A stretch of 57,216 nt of DNA. Origin: Actinomycetes bacterium (GTDB lineage Bacteria; Actinomycetota; Acidimicrobiia; Acidimicrobiales; RAAP-2). This document shows positions 27,714-37,017 of the stretch, one piece after another. The first letter of the stretch is position 1. Each line of letters opens with the position of its first letter. The DNA lies in assembly GCA_021849765.1 (NCBI GenBank), contig JAJZSM010000001.1, positions 1-57,216 of the forward strand, given 5' to 3'. Under the pieces are notes generated by a model. That model was given only the letters and a program-made list of their open reading frames with translations. It did no database searches and was not told where the DNA came from. The position numbers and the translations under genes are program-made.

Positions 27714-29263
27714 ACGGTGCGCGTTCGCTGCTCGCAACGATGGTCGCCAACGGCGTGACCACGGTCTTCGCGAACCCCGGTACGTCAGAGATGCACTTCG
27801 TCGCCGCGCTCGACGACGCCACCGACGTGCGCGCCGTGCTCTGTCTCTTCGAGGGCGTGGCGACGGGTGCCGCGGACGGCTACGCGCGCGTCACCGGGCG
27901 TCCCGCCGCCACGTTGCTGCACCTGGGTCCGGGGCTCGCCAACGGATGGGCCAACCTGCACAACGCGCGCCGCGCGCGCGTGCCGCTGCTCAACGTGATC
28001 GGCGACCACGCGACGTACCACGCCCGCTATGACGCGCCGCTGCAGAGCGACATCGCCGCCGTCGCGGGCGCGCTGGACGGCCCCGTGTTCAACCCCCAAC
28101 GACCCGAGGACGTGGCGGCTGAGACGGCGCGCGCCATTGCCGGCGCCTATGGCCCGCCCGCGCGTGTCGCCACCCTCGTCCTGCCCGCCGACGTCTCCTG
28201 GGGCGAAGTCGCGACACCCCCGGCCCACTGGCCCGTCGCCGCGCCGACGAGCGCACCCGTGCCTGACGAGGGCCTGATCCACCTCGCCGCCACGCGACTG
28301 CGCACGACCCGCTCGGCGATCTTCCTCGGGAGCGCCGCCACCACGCAGTCGCTCATGGACCTCGCCCAGCGAATCGGGGCGGCCAGTGGCGCCAAGGTCA
28401 TGGTCGAGACCTTTCCGACGACCATGGATCGCGGCGCGGGCGTCGTGCAGCCGGAGCGGCTGATCTACCTGAGCGAGTTCGCCGTGGCCCAGCTCGCGGA
28501 CCTCGAGACGCTCGTCCTGATCGGCGCGAACGAGCCCGTCGGCTTCTTCGCCTACCCCGACGTGCCGAGCCGACTCGTCGGACCGGACTGTCACGTCGTC
28601 GCCCTCGCGCCACCCGGCGTCGACGCCGGGGCCGCCCTCGCGGCGCTGGTGGACCAGCTCGACGCGCCGAGCGCCGCCACGCCCTCGGGCGTCGCGCCCG
28701 AGCCGCCGAGCGGCGCGCTCACTACGGCGAGCTTCGCCGCGGCGATCGCCGCCACGATGCCCGAGCACGCGATCCTGAGCGACGAGTCAAACACGAGCGG
28801 CATCCACCTCTACGGTGCGACGGCCTTCGCCGCGCCCCACCGGCTCTTGACCCTCACGGGCGGCGCGATCGGGTTCGGCCTGCCCGTGGCCGTCGGTGCC
28901 GCGATCGGCTCCAGCAGCCGGGTCATCGCCCTCGAGTCAGACGGCTCCATGATGTACACGCTGCAGGCGTTATGGACGATGGCCCGCGAGGCCCTTGACG
29001 TCACGGTCGTCGTGCTGTCCAATCGCCGCTACGCCATCCTCGACTTCGAGCGCCAGCGAGTGGGCGCGACGGGCGCCGGCGACGCCAGCGAGCGATTGCT
29101 CGCGCTGGACCGGCCGACCATCGACTTCTGCGGTCTCGCGCGCGCAATGGGTATTCCCGCCACGCTGGTCGCAACCGCGCACGACCTCGTCGACGCGCTG
29201 CGCCGCTCGTATGCCACCGAGGGGCCCTCGCTCATCGAGGTGCCCCTGCCGTCAACTTTCTAG
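27710..29263 (+). CDS. Thiamine diphosphate-dependent enzyme, acetolactate synthase large-subunit-like
   Basis: A 517-residue ThDP enzyme of the IlvB/benzoylformate decarboxylase group. FANPGTSEMHFV and the catalytic Glu in LCLFEGVATGAADGYAR begin the PYR domain, and the PP domain carries ESDGSMMYTLQALWTM as its ThDP motif. It lacks a small-subunit gene and lies after a 2-hydroxy acid oxidase with a 4-nt overlap, so a catabolic role on a 2-keto acid made by that oxidase seems more likely than valine synthesis; this is inference. The end overlaps convergent xth by 12 nt. Confidence 0.87.
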   Translation: MNGARSLLATMVANGVTTVFANPGTSEMHFVAALDDATDVRAVLCLFEGVATGAADGYARVTGRPAATLLHLGPGLANGWANLHNARRARVPLLNVIGDHATYHARYDAPLQSDIAAVAGALDGPVFNPQRPEDVAAETARAIAGAYGPPARVATLVLPADVSWGEVATPPAHWPVAAPTSAPVPDEGLIHLAATRLRTTRSAIFLGSAATTQSLMDLAQRIGAASGAKVMVETFPTTMDRGAGVVQPERLIYLSEFAVAQLADLETLVLIGANEPVGFFAYPDVPSRLVGPDCHVVALAPPGVDAGAALAALVDQLDAPSAATPSGVAPEPPSGALTTASFAAAIAATMPEHAILSDESNTSGIHLYGATAFAAPHRLLTLTGGAIGFGLPVAVGAAIGSSSRVIALESDGSMMYTLQALWTMAREALDVTVVVLSNRRYAILDFERQRVGATGAGDASERLLALDRPTIDFCGLARAMGIPATLVATAHDLVDALRRSYATEGPSLIEVPLPSTF

Positions 29264-30019
29264 GGCGTCGAACTCGGCCACGACCGGGGCGTGATCCGAC
29301 GGCTTCTCGCCCTTTCGCGCGTCGCGGTCCACGTAGCCGGCCGTCGCGCGCTGGCTTAGGGCTGCGTCCACCAGCAGCAGGTCGATCCGCAACCCGTGGT
29401 TCTGGTGGAAGGCGCCGCCGCGGTAGTCCCACCACGAGAACGCCGGCTCAGTCGGGTGTAGCACCCGTATGAGGTCGATTAGGCCCGTGGACTCGATCGC
29501 GCGCACCGCGGCGCGCTCTGGTTCGCTCACGTGGGTCGCACCCACGAAACTCGCCGGGTCCCAGCAGTCCAGGTCCGTGGGCGCCACGTTGAAGTCGCCG
29601 CCGAGGACGAAGGGCCCGGCGGGACGCGTCGCGGCGAGCTCGCCCAGCCGGCCGAGCCAGTCGAGCTTGTAGCGGTAGTGCGGGTCCTCGAGGGACCGGC
29701 CGTTGGGCACGTAGCACGAGTAGACCCGCACCCCGCCACAGGTGGCGCCGATGATGCGGGCCTCGGGATCGTCGTCGCCGAAGCCCCGCTGCACGTCGGC
29801 CACCCCGACGCGCGAGAGGATCGCTACCCCGTTCCACTGCCCCTGGCCGTAGTGGGCAACGTCGTAGCCCGCATCGGCGATCGCGCCGGTCGGGAATCGT
29901 TCGTCGGTGGACTTGGTCTCTTGGATCAAGACGACGTCGGGTTGTGCCGTGGCGAGCCAGCCCGTCAGCCGGGGCAGCCGAGCCGCCACGGAGTTGACGT
30001 TCCAGGTGGCGATCTTCAC
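29252..30019 (-). CDS. xth: Exodeoxyribonuclease III (AP endonuclease)
   Basis: A 255-residue EEP-fold AP endonuclease. MKIATWNVNSV, LIQETK, VYSCYVPNG, GDFNVAP, FSWWDYR, GLRIDLLLV and SDHAPV are the conserved ExoIII blocks with all metal and catalytic residues. It cuts DNA at abasic sites and removes 3' blocks in base excision repair. The start is GTG 30019, sharing GTGA with the FabZ-like stop. It is the last gene of the kgd operon, and its end overlaps the convergent ThDP gene by 12 nt. Confidence 0.93.
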   Translation of the reverse strand: MKIATWNVNSVAARLPRLTGWLATAQPDVVLIQETKSTDERFPTGAIADAGYDVAHYGQGQWNGVAILSRVGVADVQRGFGDDDPEARIIGATCGGVRVYSCYVPNGRSLEDPHYRYKLDWLGRLGELAATRPAGPFVLGGDFNVAPTDLDCWDPASFVGATHVSEPERAAVRAIESTGLIDLIRVLHPTEPAFSWWDYRGGAFHQNHGLRIDLLLVDAALSQRATAGYVDRDARKGEKPSDHAPVVAEFDALES

Positions 30020-30450
30020 GCCAGGTCGGCCAGCACGAAGAGCAGGTCGGCTTCGGCGGCGACCTCACCGGCCACCGTGGCGACGCCGTGACCCTTGCCG
30101 GCGCGTGCCGAGAGCCGGGTCATCTCGCAATAGAGCGTGACGGTGTCGCCCGGCACGACCTGTCGACGGAACCGGGCCCGCTCGACGCCACCGAACAGCG
30201 GGAGCCGCCCGCGGTAGCGCTCGTCGGCGAGCACCGCGACCCCGCCGCACTGGGCGAGCGACTCGAGCAACAAGACGCCGGGGGTCGTGGGCCGACCCGG
30301 AAAGTGACCGGGAAAGAACCACTCGTCGCCGCGCAGCGTCCAGGTGCCCGTCGCGTGCAGGCCCGGCTCGATTTCGATGAGCGCGTCGAGCAGCAAGAAG
30401 GGCTCGCGATGGGGCAACCAGTCCCGCGGGTCGAGAGAACGTTCGTTCAT
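30016..30450 (-). CDS. FabZ-like hotdog-fold dehydratase
   Basis: A 144-residue hotdog-fold protein. PHREPFLLLDAL and FFPGHFPGRPTTPGVLLLESLAQ match the active-site region of 3-hydroxyacyl-ACP dehydratases, with the catalytic His (GHFPG) and Glu (LESLAQ). FVGG-like GGVERARFRRQVVPGD is also typical. In most actinobacteria fatty acid dehydration is carried out by other enzymes, so this may serve a special acyl chain. It overlaps both neighbours by 4 nt (ATGA upstream, GTGA downstream), deep in the kgd operon. Confidence 0.85.
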   Translation of the reverse strand: MNERSLDPRDWLPHREPFLLLDALIEIEPGLHATGTWTLRGDEWFFPGHFPGRPTTPGVLLLESLAQCGGVAVLADERYRGRLPLFGGVERARFRRQVVPGDTVTLYCEMTRLSARAGKGHGVATVAGEVAAEADLLFVLADLA

Positions 30451-31643
30451 GTCAGGGCCAATTCTGCGATCCGCCGGTCGGCGTCCACGGTGATCAGCCG
30501 GAACGTGCGCCGATCGCCGCGCTTCAGCACGTCACGCGCCCTCGCCGGCGGCGGATCACCGAGCAGGGTCGTCGGGGCGTAGCACTCAACCTGTCCACCC
30601 TTGAAGGTGACGGTGATGACCGCGCCGTGGGAGGTGAACGTGGTGACCTCGCCCTCGAGGCGCGAGCCCAGTTTGAAGGCGGCCCGGAAGCGGGCAAAGA
30701 CGTCCTCGGGGTTGACCGGCTGGCGGCCGCGACGCAACGCCACCGTCGGAGCCGTCGTCGATGGTGCGACTGCTGGGACCGGTGCCGCGTCGTTGCCCGG
30801 GACGCCCTTGACCGGCGCGGCGGCCCTGGCAGTGCGCTTCGCGGTCGGGGTCGTCGGCGACTTTTTGGCCGATGCTCGCTTCGCGGGCGCCTTCTTGGCC
30901 ACTTCGGCCTTTTTAGCCACGTCGGCCTTCGTGGCCACGTCGGCCCTCTTGGGCACCTCGGCCCTCTTGGCGGGCTTAGCGGCGATCTTGGTCACCGAGA
31001 CCTTGGCCGCTGGGAGTGCTTCGGCGGCGAGCACCTTGGCCGCGCGCTTGCTCGAGCGCGGCACCTTCTCGATGGTCTTCTTCGCCGCGGGGGCTTTGCC
31101 CTCCGCGGACTTCGCAGTGGGCTTGGCCGGGGTGATGGTGGCGCCGATGGACGGTGCCACCCCATCGGGCATCAGCACCGCGAGCTTCTTGACCGACCGC
31201 GCACTCTTGGTGCCGCGAACCGGGAGCCGCGGAGTGAAGATCCAGCCGACGCCCGGCACTGGCTTACCCCCAACCAGGCGTCCCTCGTCGAACAGCCACG
31301 GATAGATGGCGTGGAACTCCTGAAATGAGTCGTTGCTGAGCACGACGCCGCTGATCCGGTCGGCGATCTTCAAGATGAAGGCGTCACCGCGGCCGATGGC
31401 CCCGGCCGGCGGGGTCACGATGGTGCCGTCTAGTTCGCGTTCCTTGAAGTGCGCCCGCTCGCCGCTGGCGACGCGGTGGCCGAAGCTCGCGTCCACGACG
31501 ACGACGATCTCCGCGCGCGGGTTCTCCTCGCGAAAGGCCGTAATGGCATCGTCGAGTTGGCTCAGGCTCGGATCCGTACGGCCTTCGGTCGCCAGGTTCG
31601 AGCCGTCGATCACGACGCGAAGCCGCGCTCGTGACGCGCTCAC
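30447..31643 (-). CDS. NYN-domain (Zc3h12a-like) ribonuclease with Lys/Ala-rich linker and S1-like C-terminus
   Basis: A 398-residue protein in three parts. Residues 1-150 look like a NYN/PIN-type ribonuclease: RVVIDGSNLA, VVVVDASFGH, GRGDAFILKIADR and SNDSFQEFHAIYPWL carry the expected acidic metal ligands. Residues 160-310 are low complexity, rich in Lys, Ala, Pro and Val, with repeated KADVAKKAEVAKKA-like units, and probably disordered and nucleic-acid binding. The C-terminus (GSRLEGEVTTFTSHGAVITV) resembles an S1/OB RNA-binding fold. It should cut RNA. The GTG start overlaps the kgd stop by 4 nt. Confidence 0.75.
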   Translation of the reverse strand: MSASRARLRVVIDGSNLATEGRTDPSLSQLDDAITAFREENPRAEIVVVVDASFGHRVASGERAHFKERELDGTIVTPPAGAIGRGDAFILKIADRISGVVLSNDSFQEFHAIYPWLFDEGRLVGGKPVPGVGWIFTPRLPVRGTKSARSVKKLAVLMPDGVAPSIGATITPAKPTAKSAEGKAPAAKKTIEKVPRSSKRAAKVLAAEALPAAKVSVTKIAAKPAKRAEVPKRADVATKADVAKKAEVAKKAPAKRASAKKSPTTPTAKRTARAAAPVKGVPGNDAAPVPAVAPSTTAPTVALRRGRQPVNPEDVFARFRAAFKLGSRLEGEVTTFTSHGAVITVTFKGGQVECYAPTTLLGDPPPARARDVLKRGDRRTFRLITVDADRRIAELALT

Positions 31644-34600
31644 CCGATCGCCCTGGTCAGTAGGTCAGACTGCTCGGCAACGTGGATGAGCGAACTGCCC
31701 GTCGCCGGGCTCGCTGACTCAGCGCGCGCGACGTGACTCAGCGCGACATCGCGCAACTGGCGGTGCACCTGGTGGTGCACGAAGGGCCACGGTCCCATGT
31801 TCTCGGGCTCCTCCTGGAGCCACACGACCTCGGCCAGGTTCGGGTAGGACGCCAGGACCGCGTCGATCGTGTCGTGGGGCCACGGGTAGAGCTGCTCCAC
31901 GCGAACGATGGCGACGTGGGTGGCGCCCGCTTCGGCCCGGCGCGCGAACGCCTCGTGGGCGATCTTGCCCGAGGCGAACACCACGCGAGTTACCTGCTCG
32001 TGCGCCACGTCGGCGTCGTCGAGCACCGTTTGGAACGATCCGTGCTCGAACTCAGCCAGCGGCGAGCGGGTCTGGGTCGCGCGCAGCATCGACTTGGGCG
32101 TAAAGACGATGAGTGGCGTCACGGTCTCGCGCGCGACTTGGCTACGCAGGAGGTGAAAGTACTGCGCGGCGGTCGTCGGCTGGGCGATGCGCAGGTTGTT
32201 GCGCGCACTCAAGGAGAGGAAGCGCTCGATGCGACCACTCGAGTGCTCCGGTCCCTGACCCTCGTAGCCGTGCGGGAGCAGCATCACGAGTCCGGCGCGC
32301 TGACCCCACTTGTCCTCGGCCGCGACGAGGAAGTTGTCGATGATGATCTCCGCGCCGTTCACGAAGTCACCGAACTGCGCCTCCCAGGCGACCAGTGACC
32401 GGTTCGCCTCGACCGAGTAGCCGTACTCGAAGCCCAGCGCCGCGTACTCGCTCAAGAAGGAGTCGCGCACGGTGAACACGCCGGGCGCGTCGAGGTTGGC
32501 GAGGGGGATGTACTGATTGCCGTTCTCGTAGTCGATCAGCGCCGCGTGGCGGTGCGAGAACGTGCCGCGACGCGAGTCCTGGCCCATCAGTCGCACGTTG
32601 GTGCCCTCCATGAGCAGCGAGCCGAAGGCCAGCGCCTCGCCGAGGGCCCAGTCGACCTCGCCGCCCTCGAGCAGGGTGCGACGCTGGGCGAACTGGCGTT
32701 CGAGCTTGGGGTGCACGGTGAAGCCGGCCGGCGCGGTCATCGTCGCAGACGCCACCGCGAGCAGCTGGTCGTGCTCGACGCCGGTCTCGGGCGCTGGCGC
32801 GTCCGGGGTGACCTCGGCGATCGGGACACCCTGGAGCGTTGGCACGGGCACGGTGCGCACCTCGTCGAGCACACTCTGCAGTCGGGCGTTGAACTCGTCG
32901 AGGGCCTGCTCGGCCTCCTCGAGCGAGATGTCGCCACGGCGCACCAGGGTCTCGGTGTAGCTCTTTCGCACCGAGCGCATCTGGTCGATGATCTTGTACA
33001 TCTGGGGCTGGGTGTAGCTCGGGTCGTCACCCTCGTTGTGGCCGTGGCGCCGGTAGCACACGATGTCGATCACCACGTCGCGCTGGAACGTCTGGCGATA
33101 GTCGAAGGCCAGGCGCGCCGCACGGGCGCAGGCCTCGGGGTCGTCGCCGTTGACGTGCAAGATCGGCGCTTGGATCATCTTGGCGACGTCGGTCGGGTAG
33201 ACGCTCGATCGCGCCGACTCGGGCGCTGTGGTGAAGCCGACCTGGTTGTTGATGACGATGTGGATCGCGCCGCCGACGTGGTAACCCGACAGCTGGGACA
33301 GGTTCAGCGTCTCGGCCACCACACCCTGACCAGCGAAGGCCGCGTCGCCGTGGACGAGGATCGACAGGTACGGGTACCGATCGACCGTCGCGTTGGGCGT
33401 CGAACCGTCGCCGGGGCGAACAACGCGATCCTGTTTGGCCCGCACAATCCCTTCGACCACCGGACTCACCGCCTCGAGGTGCGAGGGGTTCGACGCCATC
33501 GAGACGTCGATGGTCTGGCCGCTCGCGTTGTGGAACGTCCCGTTGGCGCCCTTGTGATACTTCACGTCCCCACTGCCCTGGACGCTCTCGGGGTCGAGGT
33601 TGCCCTCGAACTCCGAGAAGATGTCGCTGTAGGACTTGCCGACGACATTCGCGAGCACGTTCAGCCGGCCACGGTGCGCCATGCCGATCACGGCCTCCTT
33701 GACGCCATCGTCCGCGGCGGCGTCGAGAATCGCCTGCAGGGCGACGATGGTCGACTCGGCACCCTCGAGTCCGAAGCGCTTCTGACCCACGTAACGCGAG
33801 TGCAAGAAGCGCTCAAAGACCTCGGCCTCGTTGAGTGCCCCGAGCACCCGGCGTTGGGCCTTGGCGTCGAGGGACGCCGTGACGCCCTCGACGCGAGTCT
33901 GGATCCACCGTTTCTGTGCGGGATCCATGATGTGGCCGTACTCGATACCGGTCGTGCGGCAGTAGGCGTCGCGCAAGATGTCAAGGATCTCCTGAAGTGT
34001 CGCCTCGTCGCGACCGGCGAGCCCGCCGGTCACGAACCGGCGAGGCAGGTCCCAGATGGAGAGCCCGTAGGTGGACAGTTCCAGTTCCTCGTGCACCGGC
34101 GGCGGATCGCTGTGCAGGGGGTCCAGGTGTGCGTAGAGGTGGCCACGCACGCGGTACATGTTGATGAGCTCTTGGACCCTGATCTGCTTGAGGATCCGCT
34201 CTGACTCGTCTTCGGCACCCGTCGGATTGTGGTCCTTCGCCCACCGCGACGGTTCGTACGGGATGCCGAGCGACGAGAACACCTCGTCGTAGAAGTGGTT
34301 CGCCCCGGTCAGGCAATCGGCGACGAACTTGAGGAAGAGACCGGATTCGGCGCCTTGAATGATCCGGTGGTCGTAGGTCGACGTGAGGTTCATGACCTTG
34401 CCGACGCCGAGCTCGGCCAGCGTGCGCGGATCGGCCGCCTCGAAGCCCGGCGGCCAGGTGAGCGCCCCGACGCCGATGATCGCGCCCTGACCCGGCATCA
34501 GCCTCGGGACCGATTGGACCGTGCCGAGCGTGCCGGGATTGGTCAAGGACACCGATGCCCCGACGAAGTCGTCGGCACCGATCTTGCCAGCGTGGACCTT

Positions 34601-35248
34601 TCGGATCAGGTCCTCGTAGGCCAGCAAGAACGTCCGGAAGTCCATGGCGTCGGCGTCTCGGATGACCGGGACCAGGAGATTGCGTGACCCGTCGCTCTTC
34701 TCGACGTCGACCGCGAGGCCGAGGCCCACGTGATCGTGGCGCACGATCCCCGGCGTCCCCTTCTCGTCGACGGCATCCACGAAGCTGGTGTTCATCGAGG
34801 GGATCGCCACGAGTCCCTTGATGATGGCGTAGGCGATGAGGTGCGTGAAGGAGACTTTGGCGCCGCTCGCCCGGCTCAGCGACTCGTTCAGCGCCGACCG
34901 GTTGATCTCGAGCAGTCTCGCCGAGACCGTGCGAACGCTCGTCGCCGTTGGCACGGCGAGGCTGGCGGTCATGTTGGACACGATGCGCGCCGCGGCACCG
35001 CGCAGTGGGGTCGCCGCTTCGTTCACCTCGAAGGCGACGGGGCTCGGCATCGCCGGGCGGGCCACGACGGCCGAAGCCACCGTCGGCACCGTCGAACGCT
35101 GGTAGTCGGCGAAGAACTCGCGCCAGCTGGCCGAGACCGACTCCGGGTCGGCGAGGAAACGGTCGTACATGTCGTCCACGAGCCAAGCGTTGGGTCCGAA
35201 GGACCCCTTTACTGGTGAGGATGAAGGGTTCGAGGGTGGCGTCGTCAC
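31640..35248 (-). CDS. kgd: Multifunctional 2-oxoglutarate decarboxylase/dehydrogenase E1-E2 (Kgd)
   Basis: A 1202-residue actinobacterial oxoglutarate dehydrogenase. A short N-terminal segment (WLVDDMYDRFLADPESVSASWREFF) is followed by an E2 acyltransferase-like domain (about residues 80-310, with the catalytic His294 in YDHRIIQGAESG) and the ThDP-dependent E1 region (residues 350-1202) with GMAHRGRLNVL, HGDAAFAGQG and RRHGHNEGDDPSYTQP. No lipoyl domain is present, as in mycobacterial Kgd. It feeds succinyl groups into the TCA cycle. GTG 35248 has TAGGCT 6 nt upstream, so it begins a leaderless operon with the NYN protein, FabZ-like protein and xth. Confidence 0.95.
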   Translation of the reverse strand: MTTPPSNPSSSPVKGSFGPNAWLVDDMYDRFLADPESVSASWREFFADYQRSTVPTVASAVVARPAMPSPVAFEVNEAATPLRGAAARIVSNMTASLAVPTATSVRTVSARLLEINRSALNESLSRASGAKVSFTHLIAYAIIKGLVAIPSMNTSFVDAVDEKGTPGIVRHDHVGLGLAVDVEKSDGSRNLLVPVIRDADAMDFRTFLLAYEDLIRKVHAGKIGADDFVGASVSLTNPGTLGTVQSVPRLMPGQGAIIGVGALTWPPGFEAADPRTLAELGVGKVMNLTSTYDHRIIQGAESGLFLKFVADCLTGANHFYDEVFSSLGIPYEPSRWAKDHNPTGAEDESERILKQIRVQELINMYRVRGHLYAHLDPLHSDPPPVHEELELSTYGLSIWDLPRRFVTGGLAGRDEATLQEILDILRDAYCRTTGIEYGHIMDPAQKRWIQTRVEGVTASLDAKAQRRVLGALNEAEVFERFLHSRYVGQKRFGLEGAESTIVALQAILDAAADDGVKEAVIGMAHRGRLNVLANVVGKSYSDIFSEFEGNLDPESVQGSGDVKYHKGANGTFHNASGQTIDVSMASNPSHLEAVSPVVEGIVRAKQDRVVRPGDGSTPNATVDRYPYLSILVHGDAAFAGQGVVAETLNLSQLSGYHVGGAIHIVINNQVGFTTAPESARSSVYPTDVAKMIQAPILHVNGDDPEACARAARLAFDYRQTFQRDVVIDIVCYRRHGHNEGDDPSYTQPQMYKIIDQMRSVRKSYTETLVRRGDISLEEAEQALDEFNARLQSVLDEVRTVPVPTLQGVPIAEVTPDAPAPETGVEHDQLLAVASATMTAPAGFTVHPKLERQFAQRRTLLEGGEVDWALGEALAFGSLLMEGTNVRLMGQDSRRGTFSHRHAALIDYENGNQYIPLANLDAPGVFTVRDSFLSEYAALGFEYGYSVEANRSLVAWEAQFGDFVNGAEIIIDNFLVAAEDKWGQRAGLVMLLPHGYEGQGPEHSSGRIERFLSLSARNNLRIAQPTTAAQYFHLLRSQVARETVTPLIVFTPKSMLRATQTRSPLAEFEHGSFQTVLDDADVAHEQVTRVVFASGKIAHEAFARRAEAGATHVAIVRVEQLYPWPHDTIDAVLASYPNLAEVVWLQEEPENMGPWPFVHHQVHRQLRDVALSHVARAESASPATGSSLIHVAEQSDLLTRAIG

Positions 35249-35254
35249 CTCACC

Positions 35255-35260
35255 AGCCTA
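35255..35260 (-). promoter_or_regulatory. -10 box for leaderless kgd operon
   Basis: TAGGCT on the minus strand, 6 nt before GTG 35248. A GAGG also lies in the 6-nt gap but overlaps the start codon, so it cannot serve as a normal ribosome site. Confidence 0.55.
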
Positions 35261-35308
35261 GGGCCCACGCGACCCTTTTCGATTGGTCGACGAGCCAACC
35301 TCAGACGG

Positions 35309-35314
35309 TAGATT
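35309..35314 (+). promoter_or_regulatory. -10 box for leaderless hydrolase gene
   Basis: TAGATT, 6 nt before GTG 35321. It is back to back with the kgd promoter. Confidence 0.55.
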
Positions 35315-35320
35315 GCCTAC

Positions 35321-36124
35321 GTGACCTCAGCGGACCCACCTCGCGGACTGCGCGCGGCCGCGTCGCCCGTCACTGGTCTCGCCGTCGCCGAGCGCCGTGT
35401 CGAGGCTCCGGTGGCGACGCTCGTCTGCGTGCACGGGGGCCTCGACCGCGGCGGTTCGTTCGCGCGACTAGCTCGACGGTTCGAACACATGGACGTCGTC
35501 GCCTACGACCGGCGTGGCTATCAGGGATCAAGGGGGGCCGGACCCGCGACGCTCATAGAGCACATCGACGACCTGATCGCCCTGGCCAGTAGTGAGGCGG
35601 CTCGGCGACCCGTCATCGTCTTCGGCCACAGCTTCGGCGGCGTCGTCAGCTTCGGGGCGGCTCTGCGCGACCCATCGCTCTTCGCCCAGCTGATCAATTT
35701 TGAAGCGCCCTTGCCGTGGGTGTTGGCGCACGACCATCGTCGGATCGCCCCCGGATCGAATCCGTCAGACGAGGCGGAGCGGTTCTTCAAGCGGATCGTC
35801 TCGGTAGAGACGTGGGAGCGACTGAGCGTCGCCGAGCGTGAGTCGCGCCGACTCGATGGTCCGGCGCTCGTCGCTGATCTGGCGGTACTGAGCCAACCCG
35901 CGCCGTTTCAGGTCACCGACATCGAGATACCCAGCGTCTACGCCTTTGGCGACTGGGCGCGCGCGCCCTATTACCGCCAGTTGACCGAAATCCTCTGTCG
36001 GGCGAACCCGCTGTTTCAAGCGGTCGAACTTCGCAACGCCGGGCACGGCGCGCACCTCAGTCACCCGGACCAACTGGCCTCACTCATCGAGCAAACGTGG
36101 ATGGAACGATGCGCGTCGGCCTGA
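35321..36124 (+). CDS. Alpha/beta hydrolase
   Basis: A 267-residue alpha/beta-hydrolase. CVHGGLDRGGSFARLARR is the oxyanion region, VFGHSFGGVVS holds the nucleophilic Ser, and AGHGAHLSHP the catalytic His; the acidic member is probably in YAFGDWARAPYY. It is distinct from the hydrolase at 23907 and has a longer cap. The substrate is unknown. The leaderless GTG at 35321 is followed by an epimerase gene overlapping by 16 nt, so the two probably work in one pathway. Confidence 0.87.
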   Translation: MTSADPPRGLRAAASPVTGLAVAERRVEAPVATLVCVHGGLDRGGSFARLARRFEHMDVVAYDRRGYQGSRGAGPATLIEHIDDLIALASSEAARRPVIVFGHSFGGVVSFGAALRDPSLFAQLINFEAPLPWVLAHDHRRIAPGSNPSDEAERFFKRIVSVETWERLSVAERESRRLDGPALVADLAVLSQPAPFQVTDIEIPSVYAFGDWARAPYYRQLTEILCRANPLFQAVELRNAGHGAHLSHPDQLASLIEQTWMERCASA

Positions 36125-37017
36125 CGGGTGCGTCCGGCCTGATCGGGAGAGCGACCGCCGCCGCCCTGCGCGAACGCGGCGACATCGTGGTCACGTTCGT
36201 CCGGCCCTCGGGTGGTGGTGGCACCGGTGAGACCATTCGCTGGGACCCAGACGCCGACGTCATCGACGACGGTGACCTGCGCCGCGTGGGCGGTCTTGAC
36301 GCCATCGTCAATCTCGCCGGCGCCGGCATCGGTGATCGAAGGTGGAGCACCGAACGTAAGGCGCTCATCCGGCACTCCCGCCTCGCCTCTACGGCATTGG
36401 TGCTACGGGCGATCCAGAACTTGCCCGGCGGCGTCGGGATCCTCGCCAGCGCCTCGGCGATCGGCTACTACGGCTCACGAGGCAGTGAACTGCTCACCGA
36501 GACCTCGGTGCGTGGCGATGACTTTCTCGCCGAGGTCTGCCGATCCTGGGAGGCGGCCGCCCAGCCGGCGAGAGACAACGGAACGACGGTGTCCTTCTTA
36601 CGCACCGGTATCGTGATGAGCAGCGCCGGCGGCGCGCTGAAGCGCCAGTTGCCCCTCTTTAAAGCGGGCCTCGGCGGTGTGCTGGGTAACGGAAACCAGT
36701 GGATCAGTCCCATCTCCCTCGAAGATGAAGTTCGAGCGATTCTCTCGCTGATCGATCGCCCGCACGACGGGCCAGTCAACTTGACCGCTCCTGATCAAGT
36801 CACCAATCGTGACTTCACACGGACACTCGCGCGCGTGCTTGGGCGCCCGGCGGTCCTTCGCGTTCCAGCGTTTGCGCTCGCGCTCGTCCTCGGGTCCGAC
36901 CTCGCCAACGGCGCAGTCTTGGCCAGCCAGCGGGTCGCGCCGGCGATACTGGTTGAACGAGGTTTCAACTTCTTGTACCCGACGACGACTGAGCTGCTCG
37001 CTGCGGCACTGCGGTGA
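36109..37017 (+). CDS. NAD-dependent epimerase/dehydratase, TIGR01777 (SDR39U1/YfcH) type
   Basis: A 302-residue extended short-chain dehydrogenase-like protein. The N-terminal Rossmann motif is GLTGASGLIGRATA, followed by AIVNLAGAGIGDRRWS, ILASASAIGYYG and FLRTGIVMSSAGGALK, all typical of the YfcH/SDR39U1 group. The active-site Tyr is in IGYYG. The biochemical role of this group is poorly known. ATG 36109 is preferred over the upstream ATG 36097 because the Rossmann strand begins at once and GGAAC precedes it. It overlaps the hydrolase by 16 nt. Confidence 0.9.
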   Translation: MRVGLTGASGLIGRATAAALRERGDIVVTFVRPSGGGGTGETIRWDPDADVIDDGDLRRVGGLDAIVNLAGAGIGDRRWSTERKALIRHSRLASTALVLRAIQNLPGGVGILASASAIGYYGSRGSELLTETSVRGDDFLAEVCRSWEAAAQPARDNGTTVSFLRTGIVMSSAGGALKRQLPLFKAGLGGVLGNGNQWISPISLEDEVRAILSLIDRPHDGPVNLTAPDQVTNRDFTRTLARVLGRPAVLRVPAFALALVLGSDLANGAVLASQRVAPAILVERGFNFLYPTTTELLAAALR

